Of a stretch of DNA of 64,000 nucleotides, positions 9,791 through 18,469 are shown in pieces. Origin of the DNA: Thiosocius sp963753845 (GTDB lineage: Bacteria > Pseudomonadota > Gammaproteobacteria > Chromatiales > Chromatiaceae). The notes below the pieces were generated by a model. That model saw nothing but the letters and a program-made list of their open reading frames with translations. It searched no databases and was not told the origin of the DNA. The stretch covers positions 1-64,000 of the forward strand of contig CAVWEI010000032.1 in the NCBI GenBank assembly GCA_963753845.1, read 5' to 3'. Within the stretch, counting starts at the first letter, position 1; each line of letters begins with the position of its first letter. The translations under genes were made by a program, and so were the position numbers.

Positions 9791-12319
9791 TCAAGGCTGG
9801 AAAAGATCTCCGCTTCGGGGAATTCGCCGTACCCAGGGGTTCTGGGCCGCCAGTTCCGGCGGAAGATCGCTGGCAGCCTCTACCGCCTGCTCTATCGTGT
9901 CGTAGATGCCGTGGAATACCACGTACCACTTCCGCCCCTGAAATTCCGTGTGGTAGACGGCACTGTCCTGTCCAAGGTGGTGCCGCTCGACAAACCATGC
10001 CAGTGACGCGGGCTGATAGAAACCGGCCAGCTGCAGCGTATAGCGACCCGAAGCACCCGCCTCCGCCCAGGCCGGGGCCGCCATCGTCCGGGCCGGCGCC
10101 GGCACCATAGCCGGTTTCATCTCGGTGGCCGACTTCCGGACCGGGGGCTTTGCACCCGGCTTCCCGCCAGCGCTCGCCTTCAATGCCTTCAGCTCTTCGG
10201 TGATCCTGTGGAGTTCTGCCTGCAGACTTTGCTGACCCTGCAGGAGTTCGGCATCCTGCTGTTGCAGCTGTTCCTGGGCTTTCTGCAGTTCGACACGCCC
10301 CTGCTGCTGTTGCCCCTGAAGCTTTTGAAGCGCTTCATGCCTCTGCCGCTGCTGCTGATCCTCGCGCCCCAGGGCCTCCATCGCTTGCGTCAGTTCGTTC
10401 AGCTGTTCGGAATGAAGCGCGGCCGAAGCAGTGATGCTGACTTCATCCAGCAGACGCACCACCTCCGAAAACGAGTCACTCATCTCTGACAACTCAAGGC
10501 GCATCGAACCCGTGTCCTTCTCGAGATCGGCAATGGCCGCCTTTGCCTCCTGATCCGCCAAGGAACCCGCATTCATGAGTGACTGCAAGCCTTCCGGAAC
10601 CACCGGACCGCGCATCAGCAGATAGACCAGGGCACCGCCGGCCAGGAGGAACATCAACAGGCCGAGCAGGGAGCGTCGTTGCAGCTTCTGCTGCAGGGTC
10701 CGGGTGTCCTGATCCTGACGGACCTGCTGCACCCTGAGGCCATCGGCCGACTCCTGCTGGGCCTGGCTGGATTCGTCCAGGGTCGCCAGCCGGCCGTTCA
10801 GGATTTCGCTGGCCTTCTTCTGGCCCGCAACGGCATCTGCCAGGTCCTCGCGCTGTTTTTCCAGCTGGGCTGCATGCGTCTGCAGCAGATCCTGTTGTCG
10901 CTTTGCCTTTTCGGCCGCATCCCGCAACGCACCGTCCAGGCGGTCGATCTCTTTGTTCAGTTGCTCTTTGCCGCTATCCAGCGCGTCGACACGACCCAGA
11001 AGTGCCTCGACATCGCCGATAGCGGCAGCCAGACGCCGATCGAGCGCCTCCTCCGACTGTGTCAGCGCGCCGATCCGCTCCTTTTCCTCGTCCAGCAGCC
11101 GTTCGAGGGTATTGCCCCGGCGATCCAGCTCGTCCAGTCTGCCCTCGGCGTTGAGCGCCTGCAGACCATCATCGAGGGCCGCGATTCGATCGGCGAGCGC
11201 GTCCGTGTGCCGCGTGAAGTCCAGTCCCGTCTTCTCCAGCTCATCGGTGCGCTGCATGACCTGGTCGATACGCGCCTTGTGGAGCGAGCGGTCGGTGCTG
11301 AGCAGCGCGACCTGCTGCTCGAGGGCCTGCGGGATCTTTGCGGGCACTGACTGCCCCACCTCGGGCGCAGTTTTCAGTTCCGACAGACGCTTTTCGAGGG
11401 CCTCGAGCTGTGAGGCAATCCTTGTCTCCTTTTCGACCAGGCCTTTGTAACCGGCCTCCAGAACGGCTGTACGCCGACTCAGCCTGCCAGCCGCCTCTTC
11501 GGTCCGGCTGCACATATTGCGTAATTCGGGGATCTGCCGCGCCAGCTCCGGTGCGTCGCCCGGGCCGGTGTCCTGCTGCTCAAGCCTGTCGACGCGTTCC
11601 TGCAAGGCCTGCTCTACCTGTCCCAGCTGGGTGGCAAAGGCCTCCAGCTGCTGCGAATGGGCACTCAGTTGGGCCGCATCCTGCGTCTCATCGGCAACGC
11701 TTTTCCGTACGGCCTCAATCTGAGCCGACAGCTCATTCGCGCGTTCGATCCAGGCCGGATCCGGGCCCACCGGACTGACCCCGGCCGGCGTCAGTTCACT
11801 GTCCGCCTCCGCCTCGCGGCTGAGCAATGCGATCTGCAGTTCCAGGCTTTCCTGGGCACCCGACAGGTGTACAAGGTGATCTTCGACGGCCTGGGTGCGG
11901 TCACGCAGCAACTCGAGGCCGTGCTGGAGGCTGCCGTCCGGTTCGCCGGCAACCTGGAACCGTTGCTGGCCCTCACGAGCCGCCTCGGCCGCCCTGACTT
12001 CGAGGGCGTCCGTGCGCGCGCGCAGCTCATCGCCGGCACGCTCCACGATGGAGACGGTCTGTTCGAGATCATGCAGCCTGGCTAAGAGGCTCTCGGTGGT
12101 CTGCAGCAGTTCCTGCTGGCGATCGCCCTGGGTCGCCCCGACTTTGCCCGAGGCGTTCTGCTTGCGGAGTTTGTCCAGTTGTTTCTGGACCGAGGAGAGA
12201 ACACGAGAGAGGTCGGACTGCTTCTTGCTGAGGCTGGTGGTCAGGGTCCCCACCTTTTTCTTCAGTTTGGCGACCCTTTTCTCAAGATCCTTTTTGGGAT
12301 TTTTATTCTTCTGCGCCAT
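9791..12319 (-). CDS. Long coiled-coil membrane protein with C-terminal SPOR domain
   Basis: The 842-aa protein starts at an ATG. It has a Lys-rich N-terminus and a very long predicted coiled coil of Glu/Gln/Leu/Arg heptads (about 10-540). One transmembrane helix follows at about 548-568 (LLGLLMFLLAGGALVYLLM). A second, Gln-rich coiled coil (about 600-720) and a Pro/Ala linker come next. A SPOR domain ends the protein (about 765-842; YTLQLAGFYQPASLAWFVE and KWYVVFHGIYDTIEQAVEAA). The layout resembles DamX-like proteins, with a cytoplasmic coil, an inner-membrane helix and a periplasmic peptidoglycan-binding end. It precedes the GAF-HlyD gene on the same strand, with a 249-base gap. A structural role, such as positioning the export machinery at the septum or wall, is plausible but not shown. 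Confidence 0.75.
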   Translation of the reverse strand: MAQKNKNPKKDLEKRVAKLKKKVGTLTTSLSKKQSDLSRVLSSVQKQLDKLRKQNASGKVGATQGDRQQELLQTTESLLARLHDLEQTVSIVERAGDELRARTDALEVRAAEAAREGQQRFQVAGEPDGSLQHGLELLRDRTQAVEDHLVHLSGAQESLELQIALLSREAEADSELTPAGVSPVGPDPAWIERANELSAQIEAVRKSVADETQDAAQLSAHSQQLEAFATQLGQVEQALQERVDRLEQQDTGPGDAPELARQIPELRNMCSRTEEAAGRLSRRTAVLEAGYKGLVEKETRIASQLEALEKRLSELKTAPEVGQSVPAKIPQALEQQVALLSTDRSLHKARIDQVMQRTDELEKTGLDFTRHTDALADRIAALDDGLQALNAEGRLDELDRRGNTLERLLDEEKERIGALTQSEEALDRRLAAAIGDVEALLGRVDALDSGKEQLNKEIDRLDGALRDAAEKAKRQQDLLQTHAAQLEKQREDLADAVAGQKKASEILNGRLATLDESSQAQQESADGLRVQQVRQDQDTRTLQQKLQRRSLLGLLMFLLAGGALVYLLMRGPVVPEGLQSLMNAGSLADQEAKAAIADLEKDTGSMRLELSEMSDSFSEVVRLLDEVSITASAALHSEQLNELTQAMEALGREDQQQRQRHEALQKLQGQQQQGRVELQKAQEQLQQQDAELLQGQQSLQAELHRITEELKALKASAGGKPGAKPPVRKSATEMKPAMVPAPARTMAAPAWAEAGASGRYTLQLAGFYQPASLAWFVERHHLGQDSAVYHTEFQGRKWYVVFHGIYDTIEQAVEAASDLPPELAAQNPWVRRIPRSGDLFQP

Positions 12320-12392
12320 TTCCAGGACCCTTGGAGGTTGCGCAATAGTGACCCCTAACCACCCGAAAGATCAATACTCCGGTCGAGCCGGT

Positions 12393-14135
12393 CTACCCCG
12401 AACCGGCAACATGATCGGGAGATGATATTTGCATCCTCTTATATAGCCATTGAAAGAACCAGCTGCGCGGTGGTTCTTCGCCCGTGACCAGGAAATGCAG
12501 GGTGTAGGGGTTGTTCACCGTGGCGTAGAGCAGGTGTCGCGCCGGACGCGATCCGCAGAACAGAACGACGTCGCCGGTCTGCACCTTGAAATCCGAATCC
12601 GGCAGCATGAAATCCTGGGTACTGCGTGTAACAACCAGCGCAATCGCATCCAGTTGCGATTGCCTGTCCGCGGGGTTGCGCATCAGATCGGCCAGGCTCA
12701 CCTCGTGGACCTTGTTGCGACAGCCCGGCACGACGCAACTTATGTCCGTCAGGATCTCGCTCCAAAGCAATGGCATCCCCGCGGGCAGTCGCTCGCGAGA
12801 TTGCTGCACCAGGTCTTCCACCCGGTCGATGCCACGGGAATGCAGATAGCGCAACAGCCTGCCCAGGGAAGGCATCAACAGAAACAGCAGGATATGGCGG
12901 GCAAGCACCAGGCTCGGCTGCATGATCAGGTTGGCCGCCGCTGCGTTGAAGGCCAATTCGTTCTCATGGCGATTTTGCCGCACGATCAGAAAGGCATCAG
13001 GGTTGACCGCACGGGCGCTGAGAAGGATCCGCAGATTCTCCTCGTCGTTGTCGGTCCCGGCCACCAGTCCCACGGCCTCGGCCAGCTTGGCGTCAGTCAG
13101 TGATTTGCGATTGACGTGACCCAGGATGCGGATGCCCTCACCTTCGGCCAGATGATCCGCGGTATCAATGATCGAGAACTCCACGCCATGCACATTCAGG
13201 GTTTCATGCAATGCCCGACCCATCCTGCCATACCCGCAGAGCACCCAGTTGCCGCGCGGTGGACGCTGCGGGTGTTCGAGGTCGATGCTGGTATCACCGA
13301 CCAGCCAGTCCTCCCAGGCACGCAGTAAAGGTGTATAGACCGCGGCATCCAACTGGTGCGCGAAGATCTCGAACGGGCTGACGAGGGTTACGTCGCCCAC
13401 GGTCGCGAGCAGTTCGCGATGCTCTGCATCGGTATCACGGCAGAAGATTCGCAGTCGGGGGTTCAGAAAGCGTGTCATTACCGCGATCTTGAGATTGATC
13501 TCATCACTGCCGGTAAGGATAACGATCGCCTTGCATTGCCGGTGCTTCACACCTGCGTTCAACAGGTGTCGCGGGATACTCGCATCAGCGCAAAGTCCGG
13601 GCATGTTGACGCGGTAGTCCCGCAAACGAAGTGCCTTTATGCGCTCTGAATCTGCATCCAGGACGGCGGCCGTGATCGAGTTGTCACTGAGACCACGGGC
13701 CAGCAGGCTGCCCGTGTCACCGAATCCGCAGAGGATGAAAAAAGGTTCGGAGATACTTTTCACGCTGCGCGCGAAACGACGCTCGGCGAGTGCTCGCAGC
13801 AATTCCGGATGCAGTGCCAGGCGGATGATGGAACTGATGGCATAGAGCCAGGCCACCACGCCCATGTACAGGCAGACCGTTGCCCACAGGCGCTGCTGGT
13901 CGGTAAACGGGTGCGGGATCTCCCCGAACCCGGTGGTCGTCGCCGAATAGGTAAAGAAATAGAAAGAATGAAACAGGTTCATGTGGGAGGGGTTACCCGC
14001 GGCATCCACACCCGGCATCAATGTCATGCCGGTGATGCCGATTGCATAGACACACAGCAGGACCAGAATCGGCCCACGCATGAGCTGCAGGACGACGGCC
14101 GCAACCCGATCGAGATCAGAAGTGGCCGAGGGCAA
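12393..14135 (-). CDS. TrkA-domain ion channel protein (two-helix pore plus two RCK/TrkA-N domains)
   Basis: The 580-aa protein has two N-terminal transmembrane helices around a pore loop with the selectivity-filter-like TTTGFGE. Two Rossmann RCK/TrkA-N domains follow: FFILCGFGDTGSLLARGLSD at about 131-150 and NWVLCGYGRMGRALHETLNV at about 293-312. A TrkA-C-like tail ends it (MLPDSDFKVQTGDVVLFCGS). This is the layout of ligand-gated potassium channels. The filter reads TGFGE rather than TVGYGD, so the ion selectivity is uncertain. The start is TTG; GAGG lies seven bases upstream and overlaps the end of the preceding gene, and the next in-frame ATG is inside the first helix. It is probably co-transcribed with the four-helix protein just upstream. 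Confidence 0.85.
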   Translation of the reverse strand: MPSATSDLDRVAAVVLQLMRGPILVLLCVYAIGITGMTLMPGVDAAGNPSHMNLFHSFYFFTYSATTTGFGEIPHPFTDQQRLWATVCLYMGVVAWLYAISSIIRLALHPELLRALAERRFARSVKSISEPFFILCGFGDTGSLLARGLSDNSITAAVLDADSERIKALRLRDYRVNMPGLCADASIPRHLLNAGVKHRQCKAIVILTGSDEINLKIAVMTRFLNPRLRIFCRDTDAEHRELLATVGDVTLVSPFEIFAHQLDAAVYTPLLRAWEDWLVGDTSIDLEHPQRPPRGNWVLCGYGRMGRALHETLNVHGVEFSIIDTADHLAEGEGIRILGHVNRKSLTDAKLAEAVGLVAGTDNDEENLRILLSARAVNPDAFLIVRQNRHENELAFNAAAANLIMQPSLVLARHILLFLLMPSLGRLLRYLHSRGIDRVEDLVQQSRERLPAGMPLLWSEILTDISCVVPGCRNKVHEVSLADLMRNPADRQSQLDAIALVVTRSTQDFMLPDSDFKVQTGDVVLFCGSRPARHLLYATVNNPYTLHFLVTGEEPPRSWFFQWLYKRMQISSPDHVAGSG

Positions 14136-14144
14136 GGTTTCGCC

Positions 14145-14528
14145 TCAGCGTCGTGACATCAGGGTGTCGGAGACCAGTACGGCCACCGACACGATATTGG
14201 AAGCCAGGGCACCATAGGCCAGCGAGACCACGCTGGCCATCAGCTCAGGACTGATGGATTTTTCCATGCCCCCCTCAGACACCGCCCATACGGATACGGC
14301 AATCATCAGCAACAGGTTGGCGACCAGGCTCGCAGCCAGCACCAGGGCGCCGAGCTGGGAGCGGTCACCCAGCTTGAGCCCGCTGGTGATCAGACCGACG
14401 ATCAATGCGGCGAACAGCACCCAGGGGTCGTGGTGTTGCGGATTATCGATTCCGCCGGACACAAACCCGAGGTTGAGCGCCAGCGCGAGGATGATGAAGA
14501 AACCAAAGACGACACGCTCTAGGTTCAC
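14145..14528 (-). CDS. Small four-helix membrane protein of unknown function
   Basis: The 127-aa protein starts with GTG and has four strongly hydrophobic helices (starting about residues 6, 40, 63 and 100). It may belong to the family annotated DUF6394, which I recall being found next to TrkA-type channels, but I am not certain. Its stop lies nine bases before the TTG start of the channel protein, so the two are probably translated from one message and may work together. Confidence 0.6.
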   Translation of the reverse strand: MNLERVVFGFFIILALALNLGFVSGGIDNPQHHDPWVLFAALIVGLITSGLKLGDRSQLGALVLAASLVANLLLMIAVSVWAVSEGGMEKSISPELMASVVSLAYGALASNIVSVAVLVSDTLMSRR

Positions 14529-14616
14529 GAATGAGAGCTCTTGTGGGTGGCTGGGGGGGATTCGTTTACATTCCTGTCATAAGGGTATAGACGGTAGGCC
14601 CCGCAGGATCAACCAA

Positions 14617-14694
14617 AGGGGACCTCTATTCGCAACGCAGAGCCGCGAGTTTTTGGCGCCAAGGTGGCTGATCGTGAATTGTTAGAGGTCCCCT
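14617..14694. repeat. Perfect 12-bp inverted repeat around a 54-bp spacer
   Basis: AGGGGACCTCTA at 14617-14628 is the exact reverse complement of TAGAGGTCCCCT at 14683-14694. The right arm overlaps the last codons of the PP2C gene (TAG at 14693-14695 on the plus strand as CTA). The spacer contains a perfect 10-bp palindrome, TTGGCGCCAA. It could be a long-loop hairpin ending the phosphatase message, a protein-binding site, or a tiny mobile-element remnant. There is no T-rich run after it. Confidence 0.6.
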
Positions 14695-15460
14695 AAAAAC
14701 GCCACCATGCCTTTTTGACATCCGACGTCCCGGACCTGGGCATCACCAGTGCAAGGCTGACATTGTCGCCGCCCGGCCCGCCGCGTTCGGTTGCCATCGA
14801 CGCCAGATCGGACGCGCTGGCTTTTCCACTCGACGGTGCGGTCTTGGCCTGTGCCACCTCGTCCTCGGTGACTTGGCTCCAGAAGCCGTCGCTGCACAGC
14901 ACGAACCAGTCATCATCGCCTACGGCGCTCGCGCCGAATTCCGGTTCGAGTTCGTTTTGTCCGCCCAGGCACATGTACAAACGATTGTCGGCAGACCCCG
15001 CCCGGTGCCCTTTCGATACGCCATCGGCTCCGTCACTCAGCAGCTGCGCGACCGTATGATCGTGGGTGCGCGACAGCAGCCTGTGGGATTCGAAATGGTA
15101 CAGACGGCTGTCGCCGGCATGGACCCAATAGGCCTCGTCGCCCTTGAGATAAAGTACCGCGCATGTGCACGCCGGGTTGGTGTCGTTCTCCTGCCCGATA
15201 CGGCGGATTGCTGCGTGCGCCTCCAGGCAAAAGTCGGTCAGGAACTGCCTCGGGTCGGTATCGCCCATGTGCGGGAACGCGTGTCTGGCGATGTCGATGG
15301 CAGTCTGTGCCGCGGAGGCACCCTGCGGCTGACCGCCCACACCGTCGGCCAGGATCACCAGGTGCTCGTCTGCACGACCGGGCCTGGTCAGCACCTCGAC
15401 CCGGTCCTGCTGCTCTGTTCGCCCACCGATATGCGTTGCGAGGTCAAAGTGCCATGTCAT
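14693..15460 (-). CDS. PP2C-family Ser/Thr protein phosphatase
   Basis: The 255-aa protein has the PP2C metal-binding motifs in order: the R-x-x-Q-D-R element (GRTEQQDRVE), the ADGVGG motif (VILADGVGGQPQG), the AGDSR motif (VHAGDSRLYHFES), the CSDGFW motif (LCSDGFWSQVTEDE) and a C-terminal GGDN (GGPGGDNVSL). The length fits stand-alone bacterial Stp-like phosphatases. It follows a Ser/Thr kinase gene on the same strand after 39 bases, so it probably reverses phosphorylation by that kinase. Confidence 0.93.
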   Translation of the reverse strand: MTWHFDLATHIGGRTEQQDRVEVLTRPGRADEHLVILADGVGGQPQGASAAQTAIDIARHAFPHMGDTDPRQFLTDFCLEAHAAIRRIGQENDTNPACTCAVLYLKGDEAYWVHAGDSRLYHFESHRLLSRTHDHTVAQLLSDGADGVSKGHRAGSADNRLYMCLGGQNELEPEFGASAVGDDDWFVLCSDGFWSQVTEDEVAQAKTAPSSGKASASDLASMATERGGPGGDNVSLALVMPRSGTSDVKKAWWRF

Positions 15461-15499
15461 TGCTGCTGCCCTTGCCCGGTTGAAGCCTTCTGGCCCGGG

Positions 15500-17311
15500 T
15501 CAGTCGAATACCGAATGCCAGACATTCATGAAGTCTTTGGCGATATTGCCCGTGGCCTCGGGGCCACGAGTCCTCACAGTGATACCTCCGAACTCGGTGC
15601 TCCCCGCCCTTCGCTCAGCGCGCCCCGGCTCGGGCGGGTCGGCGACTTCGTCTGACCGCGCATTCACGGCCAATTGATTCGCTTCATCGAGTTGATGGCG
15701 AATCATCGCCAGATCCACATCACCGGGGCGTACCGCGTTTCCCCGCCGGACATAAAGCGCCGCCAGACGGTAATCCTTTTTTTGGATCGCGCTACCCGCC
15801 AGCTCGACGTAACGGTCTGCGATCCGGTCGATCCCCTCACGGCCACCCGTGTTGCCTGGATCGAGCTCGATGACCTTGAGGTAATGTGCATAAGCGTTGT
15901 CGTTCGCCGGTGTCGTAAGCCGGTCTGCCTGCAATGCGCTTTCACCGGCCAACAACCATTTGTCGATGAGTTCACGCGTACCGCCTGCACTCCCGGATTC
16001 GTCAATAGCGGCGGCCTCCGTTTCCTCTGGCGACTGCTCCGGCTCCGGCTGATCGACCACCTCCGCCATTTGCGCAGCCGCCGGTTTGGTCGCCAGGGGC
16101 GTATCAATATCCAGGACACCCGCTATGGCCTCGAGCGCAACTTCGGGGACCGGCCCTTCGATCGGTTCATCCGTTTGGGGTGTTGCAACTATTTCGGGTG
16201 TTTCGGGTGTTTCGGGTGTTTCGAGTATTTGGGGTGTTTCGGGCGTTGCCACGTCCGCCTGTTGTTCGAAGGCGCCATTGCGGGGATCGTTGACCGCCTG
16301 TTCGAAGGGCGCCGGATCTATTGCTGCGATCGATTCCCGGTCATGCGCAGGATTCATGGGCATCAGAAGCAAACCCATTGCAAGTGACGACAACACCAGG
16401 ACTGCCAACACTCTGGTCGCGACCGAAGTCCTTCGCACGCGTTCGAGGATACCGCTCCCCTGCCCCCCACTTGCGCCCAACTGCCGACGCCCGACGACCG
16501 CGGCATGTTGCCCGGGTTCCGGCGACCCTGTGTGTCGAATCAGGTCCAACAAATCCCGGGCGGAGCCGACCCGGTCTTCCGGACGCTTGGCAATCATGCG
16601 CTCGAGCAGCACCTGGTAACGGGACAACCCTTCCGGCAACAGCGGCACAGGCTGACTGAGATGCGCCACGATGGTCTCTATGTGCGATTTTTCAGCATAG
16701 GGTCTGCGCCCCGTCAGCATCTGGTAGAACACGATGCCCAGGCTATAGATATCGGAACGTCCGTCCAGGGGACGACATTCCGCCTGCTCAGGACTGATGT
16801 AATACGGACTGCCGAAGGCGCTGCCGTCCATGGTCAGTTCCTGGTCGGCATCGATCTGTTTGGCTATACCGAAATCACTCAGCTTCGGTGTGCCGTCGGA
16901 ATGAAACAGGATGTTGCCGGGCTTTATGTCACGGTGAACGATGTCCCTGCGGTGCACGAATTCCAGGCAGCGGGCAATTCTGTACAGCAGACGGAGTGCT
17001 TCTGCAGGCCGCATTCCCCGCACGATCCTGTCAGCCAGCGAACCGCCTTCCAGGTATTCCATCGCGATGTAATGGCGGTCGCCGAGCGTACCGACATCAT
17101 GGATGGTGATGATATTTCGATGTTGAAGCGCGGCGATTACGCGCGCTTCGTGCAAGAAGCGTCCGGCATGCTGTGGGCTGTCGAACCGCTTCAACAACTT
17201 GAGCGCGACCCGGCGACCCAGCGATTCCTGCATAGCCAGGTAAACGGAGGACATACCCCCTTCTGCGATGAGCCGTTCGATCTTGTAACCGGGTATCTGC
17301 ATCTGCCGCAC
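15500..17311 (-). CDS. Membrane-anchored Ser/Thr protein kinase (PknB/Stk type)
   Basis: The 603-aa protein has an N-terminal Hanks-type kinase domain (about 8-265) with a glycine-rich loop (IAEGGMSSVYLA), the catalytic lysine in VALKLLKR, HRDIKPGN, DFG in KLSDFGIAKQ, and SPEQ in place of APE. A single transmembrane helix lies at about 293-315 (VLAVLVLSSLAMGLLL). The extracytoplasmic part holds a Thr/Pro/Glu repeat (ETPETPETPEIVATPQT) and a C-terminal TPR-like region (YLKVIELDPGNTGGREGIDR). The start is GTG at 17311, abutting the FHA stop; an ATG three codons later is an alternative. The FHA protein upstream and the PP2C downstream complete a kinase-phosphatase-phosphothreonine-reader set. 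No type VI secretion genes are in view. Confidence 0.93.
   Translation of the reverse strand: MRQMQIPGYKIERLIAEGGMSSVYLAMQESLGRRVALKLLKRFDSPQHAGRFLHEARVIAALQHRNIITIHDVGTLGDRHYIAMEYLEGGSLADRIVRGMRPAEALRLLYRIARCLEFVHRRDIVHRDIKPGNILFHSDGTPKLSDFGIAKQIDADQELTMDGSAFGSPYYISPEQAECRPLDGRSDIYSLGIVFYQMLTGRRPYAEKSHIETIVAHLSQPVPLLPEGLSRYQVLLERMIAKRPEDRVGSARDLLDLIRHTGSPEPGQHAAVVGRRQLGASGGQGSGILERVRRTSVATRVLAVLVLSSLAMGLLLMPMNPAHDRESIAAIDPAPFEQAVNDPRNGAFEQQADVATPETPQILETPETPETPEIVATPQTDEPIEGPVPEVALEAIAGVLDIDTPLATKPAAAQMAEVVDQPEPEQSPEETEAAAIDESGSAGGTRELIDKWLLAGESALQADRLTTPANDNAYAHYLKVIELDPGNTGGREGIDRIADRYVELAGSAIQKKDYRLAALYVRRGNAVRPGDVDLAMIRHQLDEANQLAVNARSDEVADPPEPGRAERRAGSTEFGGITVRTRGPEATGNIAKDFMNVWHSVFD
16192..16245. 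repeat. In-frame 9-bp minisatellite within the kinase gene
   Basis: Degenerate copies of GGTGTTTCG (plus strand) occur with a period of nine bases. On the minus strand they encode repeated ETP triplets in the extracytoplasmic linker of the kinase. A multiple of three means copy-number change keeps the frame but alters linker length. Confidence 0.7.
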
Positions 17312-18028
17312 TCAGCCGTTGTCCGCCGGGCGGTAGAAGAACTTCAACGTCAGGCCGCGGACTCTCACTTCATCGTTGTCGTTCAGCGGGGCCGGCTTCC
17401 ACACCCTGTGGCCATTGACCGAAATCCGGCCACGGTGACCGGGCAGGAGATAACAACCATCGTTACGACGCTGGATACGGGCCGCCAGCCGCGGGGCCAG
17501 CCAGCCCGGCGTGATCAGGTCGCATTGCTTCGACTTGCCGATCGTGAAATTCACGTTGTCCAGCGCGTACCGGGTCTGGTCTCCGCCATCGCCTATCAGC
17601 ACGACAGACGGCACCTTGATGCGCTTTCGCAACTTGGCCAGATCGCCAAGACTGGAGATATCCACCTCCATGGTCGCATCCTGCTGCTGTATCTGTTCCG
17701 CCGACCAGTCGGGGGCCCCCGCTTCTTCACCCCGGAGGCGGGCTGCGGCCATGAACTTGAGAACGAAATTGAAGACCTGGATATCGTCCCAGTAGTTGAG
17801 CTTATGCTGCTTTATCCGCCGGCCACCGACGAACACGCCGTTGGCACTGTCATTGTCCACGAGCACGAAGGAGTCGCCATCCCTTTCGATGGTTGCATGA
17901 TGCTTCGAAACGCCACGGCTGTTGAGCACGACATCGTTGTCCTCGGTTCGCCCAATGGTGGTGCGATCCGAGCACAGTTCGCGCTGTTCGAGCAGCGTAT
18001 CGCCCATGAAAATTCGAAGGTAGGCCAT
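17312..18028 (-). CDS. Protein with two FHA domains
   Basis: The 238-aa protein starts at an ATG. The first FHA domain (about 20-95) has the key motifs TTIGRTEDNDVVL, SKHHATIERDG and NDSANGVFV. The second (about 145-232) is more divergent: FTIGKSKQCDLI, then LAARIQRRNDGCYLL in place of the canonical SRxH, then RISVNGH. FHA domains read phosphothreonine. The stop codon abuts the start of the kinase gene, so the protein is probably a substrate or scaffold for it. Confidence 0.9.
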   Translation of the reverse strand: MAYLRIFMGDTLLEQRELCSDRTTIGRTEDNDVVLNSRGVSKHHATIERDGDSFVLVDNDSANGVFVGGRRIKQHKLNYWDDIQVFNFVLKFMAAARLRGEEAGAPDWSAEQIQQQDATMEVDISSLGDLAKLRKRIKVPSVVLIGDGGDQTRYALDNVNFTIGKSKQCDLITPGWLAPRLAARIQRRNDGCYLLPGHRGRISVNGHRVWKPAPLNDNDEVRVRGLTLKFFYRPADNG

Positions 18029-18234
18029 TTCCCCGTCCGCCGCGTGCGCCGATATGGTCTATTGACAGCCGGTTGTGGAAACCACGGTCCCGGTCGCGAA
18101 ATTTGCCGGGGATGCCGGCGGGGCCCCGCCTCCGTCCAGCACACCGATCGACAGAGGGTTATTCGGCAGCGGGCCCCCATTCTGTAGCACCCCGGCGCGG
18201 CCTCGCGAGCGCGAAGCGGGCCACCGGCTCAGGC

Positions 18235-18252
18235 GACGCGCACGAGCGCGTC
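18235..18252 (-). terminator. GC-rich hairpin just after the DUF2788 stop codon
   Basis: A perfect stem, GACGCGC / GCGCGTC, with a four-base loop lies three bases beyond the stop of the small membrane protein at 18256. No U-run follows, so Rho-independent termination is uncertain. Confidence 0.4.
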
Positions 18253-18255
18253 TCC

Positions 18256-18465
18256 TCAGATTCCCATAAGCCACTGGATGATGAACTTGGCGATGAACCC
18301 GATCATGCCGAACGCCAGGACGAAAAACAGGACAAAGGTACCGAATTTGCCGGCATTCGCATCGCGAGCCAGTTTCCAGATGATGAACAGCATGTAGCCG
18401 ATCAGAAAAGTCAGGCCCCAGGTCATGCCCAGGTCGGTGATCTGCTCTTCGGTGAGCCCGAACAT
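18256..18465 (-). CDS. DUF2788 family small membrane protein
   Basis: The 69-aa protein has two hydrophobic helices around a basic loop (FIIWKLARDANAGKFGTFVL), which matches the DUF2788 pattern of small inner-membrane proteins in gammaproteobacteria. I start it at the ATG at 18465 (MFGLTEEQITDLG); an ATG at 18504 would overlap the upstream gene by 35 bases. The function is unknown. It follows the DUF2189 gene after four bases and is probably co-transcribed. Confidence 0.75.
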   Translation of the reverse strand: MFGLTEEQITDLGMTWGLTFLIGYMLFIIWKLARDANAGKFGTFVLFFVLAFGMIGFIAKFIIQWLMGI

Positions 18466-18469
18466 CGAC

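Noticed and set aside
16505..18187. 560-residue plus-strand frame
   Set aside because: Antisense to the kinase and FHA genes, which carry clear catalytic and binding motifs.
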